Shown one piece after another: positions 43,651 through 53,859 of a DNA stretch of 64,000 nt. Each line of letters starts with the position of its first letter. Position 1 is the first letter of the stretch. Both the position numbers and the translations under genes were made by a program. This stretch comes from Platycnemis pennipes (taxonomy: Eukaryota > Arthropoda > Insecta > Odonata > Platycnemididae), in assembly GCA_933228895.1 (NCBI GenBank), contig OW121851.1, positions 111,001,271 through 111,065,270 on the forward strand, read 5' to 3'. A model generated the notes under the pieces. It was not told where the DNA came from and did not search any database. It saw nothing but the letters and a program-made list of their open reading frames with translations.

Positions 43651-44335
43651 AGTGAAGCCGAATGTGTTAGATCGAGTACAACGAAGAGCGGCGAGATATG
43701 TAAAAGGATGTTACGATAGGGAAAGCAGTGCGTCTGGTATGTTAGCCGAATTGGGATGGGAATCGCTGTCACAACGCAGGCTGAATTATAGACAATCTTC
43801 TGGGAAAATTTAAGGAGGTACATTTCATTAATGACGTTAATCATATTTTGCTGGCTCCGACTTATTATGGTAGGCTCGATAATTCTAATAAAATTAAGGA
43901 GATAGATTGCAGGACGGACAGGTTTAAAATGTCATTTTTCCGCGTACGATTCGTGATCAGAACGTTAAACATCGCGTAAATCGGTAATAATTATAGAGGT
44001 AATATTGAGAGTAGGTCGATAGTATTTTTTTTTTATTACCTGCATGTTGAAATCAACGTGTGACTTGCATGCAATACTTTTTCTTTCATGCATGAGTTTC
44101 TATGAAATTGGTGTCGGGTTTCAAGGCATGCATGGTATTCATGGGTGTGTCCTACATGATTGGGATTTGGTAGTTTTTCTTCTTTTTTCCCCAATTGCTT
44201 TTAAAGGTGTAGTGTTTGCTTTGTAGTGTTCATTTTTGTTTGTTGTGGCATTGTTCCTGGTGTGGATGCGCCCCCTGCCACACACCCTCGAGGTGGCTTG
44301 CAGGGTGTGTCGTAGATAGATAGATAGATATAATG
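43651..44335 (+). mobile_element. CR1-like LINE 3' end nested in hAT-1
   Basis: Coding end: VQRRAARYVKGCYDRESSAS, MLAELGWESLSQRR (43664-43790), then after a stop near 43813 the terminal KMSFFRVRFVIRT block at about 43927-43965, as in CR1/L2-type RT C-termini. A 3' UTR of about 360 bp follows, ending in CACACACCCTCGAGGTGGCT, TGCAGGGTGTG and (GATA)4 at 44319-44334. The 5' end is truncated. It matches 33892-34305 in reverse. Confidence 0.88.
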
Positions 44336-44649
44336 GTTCCAAGCGGTGATCCACATTAAAGTGAATTGTAAATTTTTACGACCAATAATTCAAGAATGTT
44401 TTCTAAGTACCATTTTAGGGATTTTTTATATTATTCAAATATGTTTTATGAGCGTTTTTCAAATGAATAATAAACATGTTTTTGTACCGACTGCATTATT
44501 TTCAGAAATGAACCGTAGATTTTTTCGATTTTTCGATCTTTTGGTTCAAATTTCGATTTTTGGAGAAAAGTCGAGCTTTTCATTTCGATTAAAAATCTAT
44601 TGCTCGAAAAATCGATTTTGACCGACATTTTTCCATCACTAGGCGCAAC

Positions 44650-45245
44650 AAAGAAGGTCCATAGCATCTCTAGAAATAATATCAATATCTAGGCTCTTCT
44701 GGCGCTCACTTCTATGACTGTCATGATATGTTAGGGAAGATTTCATTTCGAATCGATTATCCCAAAGAACATACATGTTAATAATAACCGTTTATCCAAT
44801 ACTCAATCATCGGTATAGTTGGCGTCCATCAGGTAAACTAGTCCTCGCCAAGTTAATATTCCTTCATTGGAATGCAGTTCCCCACGGGCTAACTGGCGGT
44901 GCATATTTGAAGATAGCGTTTCCACGCTGATTCTGCCCGTCGTATTCATTGCGATGGCAGTTAATTAGATCTTTCGAGAGTCCTCTGCTATCCTGCGAGG
45001 GATCGATCGATAGACTGAGTGATATGTTCGTCGCCTTTAAATCGCTAGGAGTGGGAGGAATCGAATTCTGTTTCAATGCGGGCCTTGATTGGAAGAACGG
45101 GCGCGTGATAGCATCGGGTAGTTCCAAACCCCACCTCCATGCACAAGGAGAGCTACTCTCCTTTTCCATGCATTTCGCAATCCTCCGCTCGCGCGGCGCG
45201 CTTCTCAGCTGTTTTTCTACCGTCACTACCGTCGTGCGTCCATAT
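44650..45245. other. Unassigned stretch
   Basis: Open frames on both strands around 44864-45341 (145 and 130 codons) overlap each other, run into MITE-G and match nothing known to me. No exon signal. Confidence 0.35.
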
Positions 45246-45565
45246 GGAGGGTTGTGCTTGAAACGGTCGGGATTCTCTCGAATAGGTATCCAAGGTGTCA
45301 CGTGGTATAAACACGAATGGTTCGCAAATTTGGTGTGTTAAAACCGCTGATTACAACCTCATTCATTGTTTTCAACTGTGTTTTATCTCATCTGGGGGGT
45401 ATATATTCGAGACAGATGAGAAAAACGCGAGTGGAAACAGTTAATGGCATTGTAACGAACGATTCAGACACGCTTAATTTGCAAACCATTCGTGTTTGTA
45501 CCACGTGACTCCTTGGTTACCTATTCCAGATATTCCCGACGGTTTAAAACATCCAGCAGCCCTCC
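45246..45565. mobile_element. MITE-G copy 1
   Basis: Terminal inverted repeats of about 85 bp: GGAGGGTTGTGCTTGAAACG, GAATAGGTATCCAAGGTGTC, ACGTGGTATAAACACGAATG on the left, with the complement on the right. The whole sequence also aligns with 57905-58216. The central part has TTTTATCTCATCT and CGAGACAGATGAG. Non-coding. The long inverted repeats and size suit a DNA-transposon-derived MITE. Confidence 0.88.
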
Positions 45566-46419
45566 CACGCCGCACCGTGGAGGCTAACGCTGCGCATTTG
45601 CTCCCTCATTTGTTCTTTCTTCATTTTTTTAAACTGCACCCGGCCGTTTTTTATTTCGTCCCTCCGGATCAATCCCTGGTAACCAATTTGTCTATATTTT
45701 TTTTTAATCGGGACGCTTCGCTGCCATCTCAATGGAGGGATCGATAAGTACTCTTCACTATTTTTTTGTCTTTGTCCTATTTGTTTTTTTTTTTTGATGA
45801 ATGAATTGTTTCGGCCGCACGTTCTCGTCAATGTCCGCCTGGCGGTGTTCATTTGATGAGCGAACAATCGACATCTGCGCGGCGCAATCAATTTCGCGAG
45901 ACGTGGGCGGTATGGACATTGGATTTTAGCAGGTCTTCCACGCTTCCTGTTTTGCGAAAAATTTATGGCCATTGCTACATCAGCATTTGCGAACGAAATC
46001 TCCCATTTTCCTCCTCTGTACGATGAGGCGGTAATCACCACGTTTGTTCCACTTTCTTTTTTTTTTGTTTGTAAAGCCAAGTTTGTAAAGAATGTTGGGA
46101 AGAAAACAAAGGATTTCGCAATTCTGAAATCGACTTCAATGCTTACATCTCGCCCATTCAATTAAGCGAAGATGTTTTCATCACATCGTTGCTGTCTTTC
46201 CCATTACCTTTTTTTTCTGATCATCCCATAAAACCTTCAAGAGTACCCCAAAGAGGTTAGAACACACTGGAAGAGGCTCTCGCACACTAGCCTATGGGTG
46301 AAAAGGAAGACAAAATGCTTGGGAAGGATTAAGCCCTGCTGACTTCATAAAAAAATACAATTCGTTTTAAACAGCCTCTTATGGAGACAGCATGTGTCTT
46401 AAAGTAGCAGTAGTATTAG
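45566..46419. other. Unassigned stretch
   Basis: The 205-codon minus frame (45544-46161) starts in MITE-G antisense sequence, is Lys/Arg-rich and has no recognisable domain. It is treated as chance. Confidence 0.4.
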
Positions 46420-46424
46420 TTTTT

Positions 46425-46820
46425 TAGGGCGCGTTGACGATATTGTTATTTTGCACCCCTACTTGTCAAAATTATAGATATTTAGTTATATCCGTAGAAG
46501 GCAGATCGTCTGAGGACAAGCTATTGCACTTATCTATTACTTTGTCGAACCTAAAATCATTCAATATAGCTAAAATGTTACTTATAATTGCTAAAAAGCC
46601 CAGTTTCCTTTGGGAATAAAATAACACGGCTGATAGCATTGGTGTTCTCGTCTAGAATGGACCCTAGATCACCCCTAATGCTGAGTCGGTGACACACGTC
46701 CCGGTATCTGTCCCTCCCCGTCAGGATATGCAGAGTTCCGAGGGGGCTGTCACAGTCATCACACCGAGGTGACAGTTTCTCTTCAGTTACGAGAAAAATG
46801 TGGGTCAGGGGGATGTGCTA
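46425..46820 (-). mobile_element. 3' end of an RNase H-type LINE (I/R1-like)
   Basis: On the minus strand 46809-46578 encodes an uninterrupted 77-codon end: HIPLTHIFLVTEEKL, then CDDCDSPLGTLHILTG..DRYRDVCHR, then LDENTNAISRVILFPKETGLF and a stop. This is the cysteine-containing tail that follows RNase H in I/R1-group LINEs (THxHLL..C..C...L.HIL..C). The expected last Cys is Gly here. The 3' UTR runs to about 46425. Confidence 0.75.
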
Positions 46821-46975
46821 TATCTTCATACGGGTATGTGTATTGCAGCATTAATACCTAACAATGAAACTGTACTCTAATTTCATCGCAGTGGCGTCAA
46901 TTAATCTTAGAATTCATAGACCGTGAACTAGGTACATTAAACCCTCTAGAATTTTCCCAGATAAAGAGGACGTCT

Positions 46976-47060
46976 TGTTGGCTCAACTGGTGGAGCACCA
47001 GACCGGAAATCAGGGGTCCCGGGTTCGAGTCCCGGTCAAGGCGAATGATTTTTTTCTCTT
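46976..47060 (+). mobile_element. tRNA-like SINE head (SINE-C related)
   Basis: A 72-nt tRNA-like fold begins GTCTTGTTGGCTCAACTGGT and ends CGGGTTCGAGTCCCGGTCAAGGC. The acceptor and T arms pair well and the D arm (GCTC/GAGC) is good. The anticodon arm is mismatched and U33 is replaced, so it is not a functional tRNA gene. The CAAGGCGAATG-T-run downstream is as in SINE-C. Confidence 0.7.
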
Positions 47061-47584
47061 CGGAATATCTAGCTATTGTTAATTAAACTTAGGCTTAGGC
47101 AATTTAAAGGAGGTAGTAATGCATTTGATTCCGATTTTAGTTAGTTTTATCACTAAAACTGATTCGAATTTAGCCTATTTGAACTACTCTTTGGATCTTG
47201 TTTGCACGTTTGTGCATTTTCCTCTGTTTATTTGAATTTAAAAAAATGCATTTCATTGTGCTTCTTCCTACTCTAGGTTTTACCACGTTCAAAAACCACT
47301 TCATCCATACAATTATCGTGGTTAACAAGCCCGTATACCCGTGCTTATCAAGATGGCTACTAGCTTCTCAAATCAGCTGCGTTGTATCCTTCAATACATT
47401 TCAATATCCTTGGAGAAACCTCACTTGCTTCCCATCCCTTCCCTTAATGTTTCCTCCTTTGGCTTGTGCATTATTTTGAAGACCCCGTCACCGTAACTCT
47501 CGCATTGGTCTCATTCCCAGCTTAAAAGTCGACTTTCCAAGTCGATGGTGCTTCACTAATTGGTAGTGATTTTGCTAAGGAGTT
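47061..47584. other. Unassigned stretch
   Basis: Nothing recognised. It may be a diverged SINE-C body at its left end. Confidence 0.35.
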
Positions 47585-47705
47585 TTGCCAACAAGTTAGC
47601 TGCTGAACTATAAATTTGGGCATTAATTTTAATTAAAGTTATCGGTCATCAAAACATGTCGATTAAGTTGCCGACAAGTTTGCTACTTGAACGATAAATT
47701 TGGGT
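47585..47705 (+). repeat. Local direct repeats
   Basis: GCCAACAAGTTAGCTGCTGA..CTATAAATTTGGGCA and GCCGACAAGTTTGCTACTTG..CGATAAATTTGGGTA are direct copies about 83 bp apart. In addition ATTTTAATTAAAGTTATCGGTCATCA (47627) recurs at 48123 as ATTTTAATTAAAGTTATTGGTCATCA, on the other side of the pogo-like segment. Confidence 0.7.
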
Positions 47706-48116
47706 AGTACAGTAAACTCATTATTATCCGTGCATGCGTTATCCAGGCTGCGAATCATCCGTGCATTGATAGACTATTTAGCAAGTAAACTTTTGCTATT
47801 TTCCTCCAGTCGTGACTTTACCTGCTGCCCTACCGACATGGTCCAATGTCTTAAGTCAGGCGTCGTGCCACACGAGGCTTGCGAACATTTAATTGCGACC
47901 GGGGCATTAATCTACTGGGTTCTTTTTCGTCATGAAATGCTATTATGTACAGCGAGAATCTCTTTATTGGCAGATTGTGTTATTTTCTTATGGAGTTTTC
48001 TTTTATTTTGGCGGCGCACCGTAGAGGTATGAATCCGGAATTAACCAAACAGTGGATTATCCGTGTTTCCCGATTATCCGTGCACCCTTTACCAGTTCTT
48101 GCCTCGGAAAATCGGG
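47706..48116. mobile_element. Possible pogo/Tigger-like remnant
   Basis: The left edge TACAGTAAACTCATTATTAT, then CCGTGCATGCGTTATCC, resembles pogo-type ends (TA then CAGT, followed by TTATCCG motifs). Near the right edge, AGTGGATTATCCGTG and CCCGATTATCCGTGCACCC occur, but in the same rather than inverted orientation, so a nested or rearranged structure is likely. The 110-codon open frame inside has no motif I can assign with confidence. Confidence 0.35.
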
Positions 48117-48141
48117 ATTTTAATTTTAATTAAAGTTATTG

Positions 48142-48450
48142 GTCATCACCACAGTCTTAAGATTGGGTTGATGCAGCTCTCCACTCGATTCTCTTATCGT
48201 ATATAATCTTAATGTAAACATAATTCCTCTCTTCTACATCCTTCACTCGTTGGTCCATGTATCACTTGTGTGACATTCCATTTCCATTCTTTCCATTCAA
48301 TTTACCCTCGAAGATTGTCTTAATCAGGTTATCAAGTCTCTTAGTGTGGCCGATCAGTTTGCACCATCATATTTTCAATGTTTTCTGCTGTCTTCTCTTT
48401 TCTCCCACTCTTCTAAGGACTTTTTCGTTTTAACTCGGTCGAATACTTGT
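48142..48450 (-). mobile_element. LINE-D 3' fragment
   Basis: Plus strand shows CATCACCACAGTCTTAAGAT, TTGGGTTGATGCAGCTCTCC, ACTCGATTCTCTTATCG and onward through TCTTCTCTTTTCTCCCACTC, TTCTAAGGACTTTTTCGTTT and ACTCGGTCGA. This is the complement of the 3' coding end at 15210-15510 in the same order. Decayed. Confidence 0.82.
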
Positions 48451-49439
48451 TGGTAAATATCGATTTACAATGTTGGAGATTCTGAACATTAAAGAGCAAG
48501 ATGAAGGTGGATAATCGGGGTTAGGTAGGCGTTTTAGGGAATAAATAAAGGGTGTATGGTAATGTTGGGAATATTTTTAAGCGCAATTGCAAATTCATTC
48601 CAGCAAGATTTCAACAGACTGCTTAGTGTCATGTGGGTCACATACATGCACGGGGCCTATATCTATATTTACTTCATTTTTTACGTTTGCCGTTGTTGGA
48701 AATTTCGTTGATGTAATAGCTATAGTAATTCCTTTACATCTCGAAGACCCTAGTTTGAGTCTCTATAGTGGCTGAGTTATTTAATTAGTGCAGCGGTCAC
48801 TACTGAAAAGATTGTGAAAAATACTTCGTTCTGTATTCCCGTCCTCAGATGGGCCCCTGTTAATCTTCTGGCGCTTCTCTTCAAGGATATATAAATGCTG
48901 ACGCTGTGTTCCATTTCACCTCTTCTCCATTCCCCGAAATATTCCCAACTCTAACCAATAACCTTTATATAACCAATATATAGCCTTTCATAACCGCCGG
49001 CGCAAGCGATTTTAGTCATTCACCTCCCTGGAATGCCTACTGTGTTTTAGCTGTTGGTGCTTATGCGGTATATTACGACGTTTACAATACTAGAATGTTA
49101 AAAAAGAGATTTTACCCTGTTATAGATTTCTGAGCTAAGCGCACCCTGAAAGTCTGGTGGCACCATTACGTAAGGGTCTGGTAAAGGAAAACCTAGCGTT
49201 GACATTAGTTGTTGTTGTGGAATGGTTCAGGGACGTGCGGTCATTAGCGTGTCATCCGACAGATGGAGTTTTAAATATATTTATATTGTTTTCCATGAAG
49301 GACGCAATTAGTGATCCGCCGAAAAAAAGGTAAAGAAAAATGTTTCCAATTTCTGGACCTCAGGATGGGAAACATGTGCTGTGGCTATAACAACGGCCCT
49401 ATATCCGAAAGATGAAAGAAAGAGGGAAGCTGGTGAGGT
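48451..49439. other. Unassigned stretch
   Basis: Nothing recognised in about 1 kb. Confidence 0.4.
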
Positions 49440-49735
49440 TACGTAAGTAAGAGGTGAAGGAGTGTACCGTTGTGCATTTTTCAAGGAAAAATATGAAGAA
49501 AGAGAGCAAAACCTTGAGTCAAGAATTAGCTTACTCTAAATGCAAGGCACAAAGTTGTCCTTAGTTCTAAACTCCCATCCGATGGAAGGAGACTTGGATC
49601 GCACTTCATGAAACACTAAATGGAAACCTGCCCACGGACCAAAAACGAACCGAAAAGACCTCTGCTAATAACGGAATTTGAACCGAGGATTGAAAGCCAG
49701 AATTCTAGATATCACACCGAATCGTCCCCCTTGGA
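49440..49735 (-). mobile_element. SINE-A copy, cluster member 1
   Basis: Minus-strand head with B-box GGTTCAAATTCC (49673-49684) and an A-box-like GATATCTAGAATTCTGGC. The body shows AAGAATTAGCTTACTC and TTCTAAACTCCCATCCGATGG, parallel to the 50028-50350 copy but more diverged. Confidence 0.65.
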
Positions 49736-49739
49736 AAGT

Positions 49740-49925
49740 AATAGATGTGTAGGAGTGATGTATGTGAGAGGGAAATAATTTCTTAGGGAGAACTCTTACA
49801 AAAACGGAAGAAGGAAGGTAAGGGAAGAAAGTTAGTGTCGGGAATTCGATTGCTCTAATCGAAAGATAGCAAAGAAAAACCCTTGCTGCCGCTGGACTTT
49901 GAATCCGATCCGTATATGTAAAGCA
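49740..49925 (-). mobile_element. Possible SINE-A copy, cluster member 2
   Basis: AAAACGGAAGAAGGAAGGTA and GTGTCGGGAATTCG parallel the SINE-A 3' part. CTGGACTTTGAATCCGATCC at about 49900 is a B-box complement. Weak overall. Confidence 0.4.
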
Positions 49926-50027
49926 CAACAGGGTCAGGGATGTGCATCGGAGAAATACGTGAATATTCATCGAAATCAGGAGATCGCAAAGGAGGGACGT
50001 TAAATACCTACGTTGTTATGATTATTC

Positions 50028-50350
50028 AGGGGAGGCGACCGACAGCTGAGGTCATTTGTGCCATTTAGGATAGGTGGGTAATTGGGTGATGGTAGGAGCT
50101 CTTCAGGAAACGGAGGAAGGGTGGAGAGAAACTCGGCGTCGGAACTAGCTTACCTTTAAAGACATGCGCCAAGGGGACCACGGCTTAACGTCCCAGCCGA
50201 CGGACGGAGTACTGAACTTGAAATGCTCTCCACTAAGCACTCAAGTGTGGACCGGTTTTCCATTGAAAAAACCGTCTCTGCCGGGAATCGAATCCGGGCC
50301 GTCGGGAAGGGAGGCCAGCACTCTAGCCACCACGCCAACTCAATCCCCTA
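50028..50350 (-). mobile_element. SINE-A copy, best preserved
   Basis: Minus-strand head GTTGGCGTGGTGGCTAGAGT (A-box) and CCCGGATTCGATTCCCGGC (B-box). The body then has AGTACTCCGTCCGTCGGCTG, GGACGTTAAGCCGTGG, TCCCCTTGGCGCATG and a 3' part with TTCCTCCGTTTCCTGAAGAG and CAAATGACCTCAGCTGTCGG. About 320 bp. It defines the family consensus used for the other copies. Confidence 0.85.
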
Positions 50351-51659
50351 CATTGTTATGGATGGATATCACTCATGTCATAAACATTCTCTAGGTTCTC
50401 TTTATCCTGTTTCCTGGCAAAATATCAGGATCATCTAGAGTTTATATCAGTATGTATAGCGAACTGTAGTGATGTGTAGAAAATATTACAAAGAGGAAAG
50501 ATAACTGTACATACTGTTGATGTCTTTCTGTAGGATATGTGTGAGAAACATCATGTTACAGTAGAATTCAGTATGATCTAACATAATTTTACTCCCGCCT
50601 CATCTCTCGTTACCTATCCATCTCTCGCACGCTAATAGGAAGGATTGGAGTGTTTTTGATCTGTTTGAATTAGCTTTACATGCGTAACTCCAAAAGTGAA
50701 AAAGTGATTTTTACAACGCTTGAAAATTTTATGTCTATTTTATTTTTTTCCTCATGCCAACTTGCGTGCTAAATACCTAATCTTTTTCTTGCAGGTAAGA
50801 AAAATTCTCCTTTGACAACTCCGTATTGCTGTTCATGAATTTTATGTAAGTAGCCCCTAATAATAATAATGTTAAAACTACTTTACTCCACATTTGACAT
50901 TGGGTAAGCCGTAAAAATTAAGAGTTGAGCTGAGTATATATTTCGTTGTCTCCATAGAACTTATAGTACCGGGTCCGACCATGGATTCCATGTGGAATTG
51001 CTTTCGTGATATATTCATTTAAAGTTTTTATCTTTTGCGATCTTTATACCTTTTGTAAAATTAAATCGGAATACTATTTTCTTTTTTGTGAGAGAAGTGA
51101 CATTGGATATATGTCCCTTCCATATCCTGTCCATTGTTTTGGTCGTTAATTATCGTTTTAGAGTCAGGATTTCAATAATTTGCATAAAATGCACAAAAAT
51201 TTGTGAAACCCTTGTTTCAGGAAACCAGTTTTTACGTGACAACGCGATTTATGCGCGATGTTTATGATATATTTTCCATAAGATGGCATGAGAAATGTAT
51301 AACCGCATTGAATCAATGTGAAGAAGATCGTAGTTTTGGCCTATGTTATTGTTTATCTCATAACAAATTTTTCATAAAATGTAATGATATTAATTATTTT
51401 AAGAATTGTTTTCGTATTTCTGACTTTGAGGTCTATCATGATTGATATTTGCTTACAATTATTAGCAGAAAAAGTATTTTACGTCAGTTCAAAACAAGTC
51501 TCTTTTGTTTCTTATGCTTAACCTATTTTTTTCTCATATGGCATTACAATTATTCCATGTCTTCGTCTTCAGTTCGTTAATAACGACATTTTTAAAGCTC
51601 GTGGGTATTAATGCTTGCAAGTAGTTGTGAATGTCACGTAAGATTATGTGATTATCGTG
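50351..51659. other. Unassigned stretch
   Basis: About 1.3 kb with nothing recognised. The 80-codon frame at 51203-51445 has no identifiable motif. Confidence 0.4.
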
Positions 51660-51908
51660 TCAAGCGGTCTTAAATCTCCTTCCCGCCCAATACCTGTCCT
51701 CCCACGCCTTGCCCTTTACTCCTGTATGTGTGGCAAAAATCTCTAGCGATAACGGAAGCATGTTGTAGTCCTCCTCCGTCACCTGTCTAACGAACTGATT
51801 CCAATTGATTCTCCAAGTGCTTGTTAGGTGTGTTAGCTTTGCTCGGGGTGTTCTTAGGTTTAGTGAAACCTTAATGCATCCATCTCCCTGTGTAGCTAAA
51901 TGGGCCAT
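51660..51908 (-). CDS. Unrecognised open frame, possible exon or element remnant
   Basis: An 82-codon minus-strand frame has balanced, protein-like composition (NLRTPRAKLTHLTSTWRI, NWNQFVRQVTEEDYNMLP, THTGVKGKAWEDRYWAG), unlike the low-complexity frames elsewhere. I do not recognise a domain. It could be a fragment of a transposable element protein or a decayed exon. There is no splice or promoter support. Confidence 0.2.
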   Translation of the reverse strand: MAHLATQGDGCIKVSLNLRTPRAKLTHLTSTWRINWNQFVRQVTEEDYNMLPLSLEIFATHTGVKGKAWEDRYWAGRRFKTA

Positions 51909-52787
51909 TGGTTAGTTTGCGCTTGTTTATCCTATATAATGAAAGCATTTCATATGACTCCTGCTTACCACCATCGGTAGGTTTTTGAATGGCTCCGGCT
52001 TCAGATTTCCCACTGTTGCAGATCGTCTCTTAACTTTCTTTGCCCCTCATACCATTTGTTTGAAGTACTTTGCTCGTTTATCTCCATTCCGCGTTTCCTA
52101 TATGTATTCGCACTTAAATTCCCTGTATCATAATTCGCCCTTCATGCAGTCCATAATACCAAACTTTATTCTTCCATCTTTTCCCGCTTATCCACGTCGC
52201 CTTTCCCCACTTCCTCCCTCATTATTATCGTACAATTTTATCGCTTTTTCTCAATTTCTCTCACTTTCTTTACTCTCTTATCATATAAATCACTTTTTCG
52301 TATGCCACTACATCCACCCAACCTTCACTATTCTCCTCCACAATTCTCACTATTCTCCTCCACAATTCTCTACCTTCAATCATTCCAAGGAACTGCCTAA
52401 TCCTAATTTCACAGAAACCAGGTTTCCGAGCCGCAAAAAATTGGGCCCTAAATCAAAGTTTGTAGTATTCATTCTACACTGAGTTTTTCCCCTCCCTATC
52501 AAATGCTCCCTTTGTGCGATAATTGTTTTTTCTATCACTTCCGGAGATCAATTGATGTTTCCGAGAACAATAATTATTCTAAATAATCCTAATCCTCTTT
52601 GGGAATAGGTATCATTAAATTTGCTTATTATGTTCTTTCTTCAAATAAAACTTTTCGTATTTTTAAAATATGCTAAGCGATGATTAACAAGTGGGCTATA
52701 CATACTTTACAAGCGGGCTATAAATGCCTCACCAGAGGATGAATTCTGTAAATGGAAGCTTCAACGGTTCTCTAACAATTACATATG
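51909..52787. other. Unassigned pyrimidine-rich stretch
   Basis: The plus strand is rich in C and T from 52000 to 52500. The 165-codon frame there is Ser/Leu/Phe/Pro-rich and follows base composition. It contains a short tandem repeat, CACTATTCTCCTCCACAATTCT, at about 52328-52368. Confidence 0.45.
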
Positions 52788-52875
52788 GTCTCAGGAGTAT
52801 AGTGTAGCATGCTGATCTATGCATTGGTCTAGAAAACCAGAGGTCTGTGGTTCGACTCCCGGACTAGGAAACCTT
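52788..52875 (+). mobile_element. tRNA-like SINE head
   Basis: GGTCTCAGGAGTATAGTGTA (A-box-like) and GGTCTGTGGTTCGACTCCCG (B-box), then ACTAGGAAACC and a T-run. The cloverleaf is incomplete, so it is a SINE head rather than a tRNA gene. Confidence 0.6.
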
Positions 52876-53857
52876 TTTTCCTCCTCCAAAAAAATCAACT
52901 TTGACACGTTCCAACTATCAAGTCTCCGCCAGTAATGGCGTCCGTCTGATAGGCCTTTTTTTCCGCAATAGATCTTGGTGATTTGATGTCGGAACCTGAC
53001 CTGAGGTGATGTATTCTATTGCTAAATTTTTATTTATATAGGTACTCATTTGTTTTCTTAAATAAACGTGGTTTGGTAGACGCCATCTTGAACGCAATCT
53101 CCCTCCAGGATGCCATGAGTTATTTTGTTCCACCGTAGGATATTGTAGAACTTATGCCAGAGTCCTCTACTTACTTAAAGATTTTGTATTAGGTAGTCGC
53201 TATTTAAATATATCTTGACTCTCCTCCCCTTCATCCATCGTGCACCTTTTCATTCCGTTCCGTCACCGAAAATAAGAAATTAGGAAAAGAAAAGGAAGAG
53301 TACGAGCTTGGCATCTATTGAAAACCATTCAGGGATACCTTGGATGTATGTATGCGACGGATGTAACAATCTGGCACGGTGCCGGACGGGGTTGCTGCGG
53401 CTTGGCGTATACCTCCATCCTCTTCCAACCCCCTGCAACCCCTCAGATTATTTTTAATGCTCTCCCCCTCCTCCAGCACCCGGGGCTCGCTTATACCCTC
53501 CCCTGCAGAGAGCATTCGACGCCCTATCTGGAGGGTTAAAGGTGAAAGAGGCAGTTTTCCCCGCTTCCCGGTCGATGTAAAGAGTATATCTTACGAGTCA
53601 ACCAAAAATATTCATTCTGATTGCATGGGAGGTATTCGAATTGTATGTACCTTACCCAGATACTCATATAGGTGTTCATTCAGTCACCAGTCACTGATAT
53701 ATCTGAGTACCATTTGTGAACTCCAATACTCGCAAACATCGCTGTACATTAAAAAGTGATAGTCCCACGGCCAATACAAGCCAATTTTCAGGCAAACATA
53801 GAATCCCTAAATTTTATTCGAAAGCTTCCCAAGGGGGTAGATTAAAAATCCTGCAAA
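52876..53857. other. Unassigned stretch
   Basis: No element recognised. A GC-richer segment at about 53370-53540 has overlapping open frames on both strands without motifs. Confidence 0.4.
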
Positions 53858-53859
53858 TA

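Larger units (their letters stand above)
43275..44641 (+). mobile_element. hAT element with 8-bp target duplication (hAT-1)
   Basis: The ends are a perfect 14-bp inverted repeat (TAGTGATGGAAAAA at 43275; complement at 44628-44641). The target duplication is GGCGCAAC at 43267-43274 and 44642-44649. Subterminal regions are rich in alternating AATCGA/TCGATT. Inside, 43540-43650 reads SSVPRERLFSKAGKIG..RSSRKHLNQLIFLKN, the C-terminal dimerisation domain of hAT transposases. A CR1-like LINE (43651-44335) fills the rest, so most of the transposase is gone. Confidence 0.92.

Noticed and set aside
33801..44354. The same 30-residue peptide readable at 33960-34060 (+) and 44160-44260 (-)
   Set aside because: It is the antisense of the CR1-like 3' UTR present in both copies, so similarity comes from the repeat and not from a gene.
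45544..46161. 205-codon open frame on the minus strand
   Set aside because: It begins within MITE-G antisense sequence and is rich in Lys/Arg from T-rich plus-strand DNA; no domain seen.
46976..47050. Functional tRNA gene
   Set aside because: Acceptor and T arms are good, but the anticodon stem is mismatched, U33 is missing and the flanks match a SINE. The other tRNA-like heads are worse.
52000..52482. 165-codon open frame as a membrane protein
   Set aside because: Hydrophobic Ser/Leu/Phe content follows directly from the pyrimidine-rich strand; it contains a short tandem repeat and no recognisable topology.
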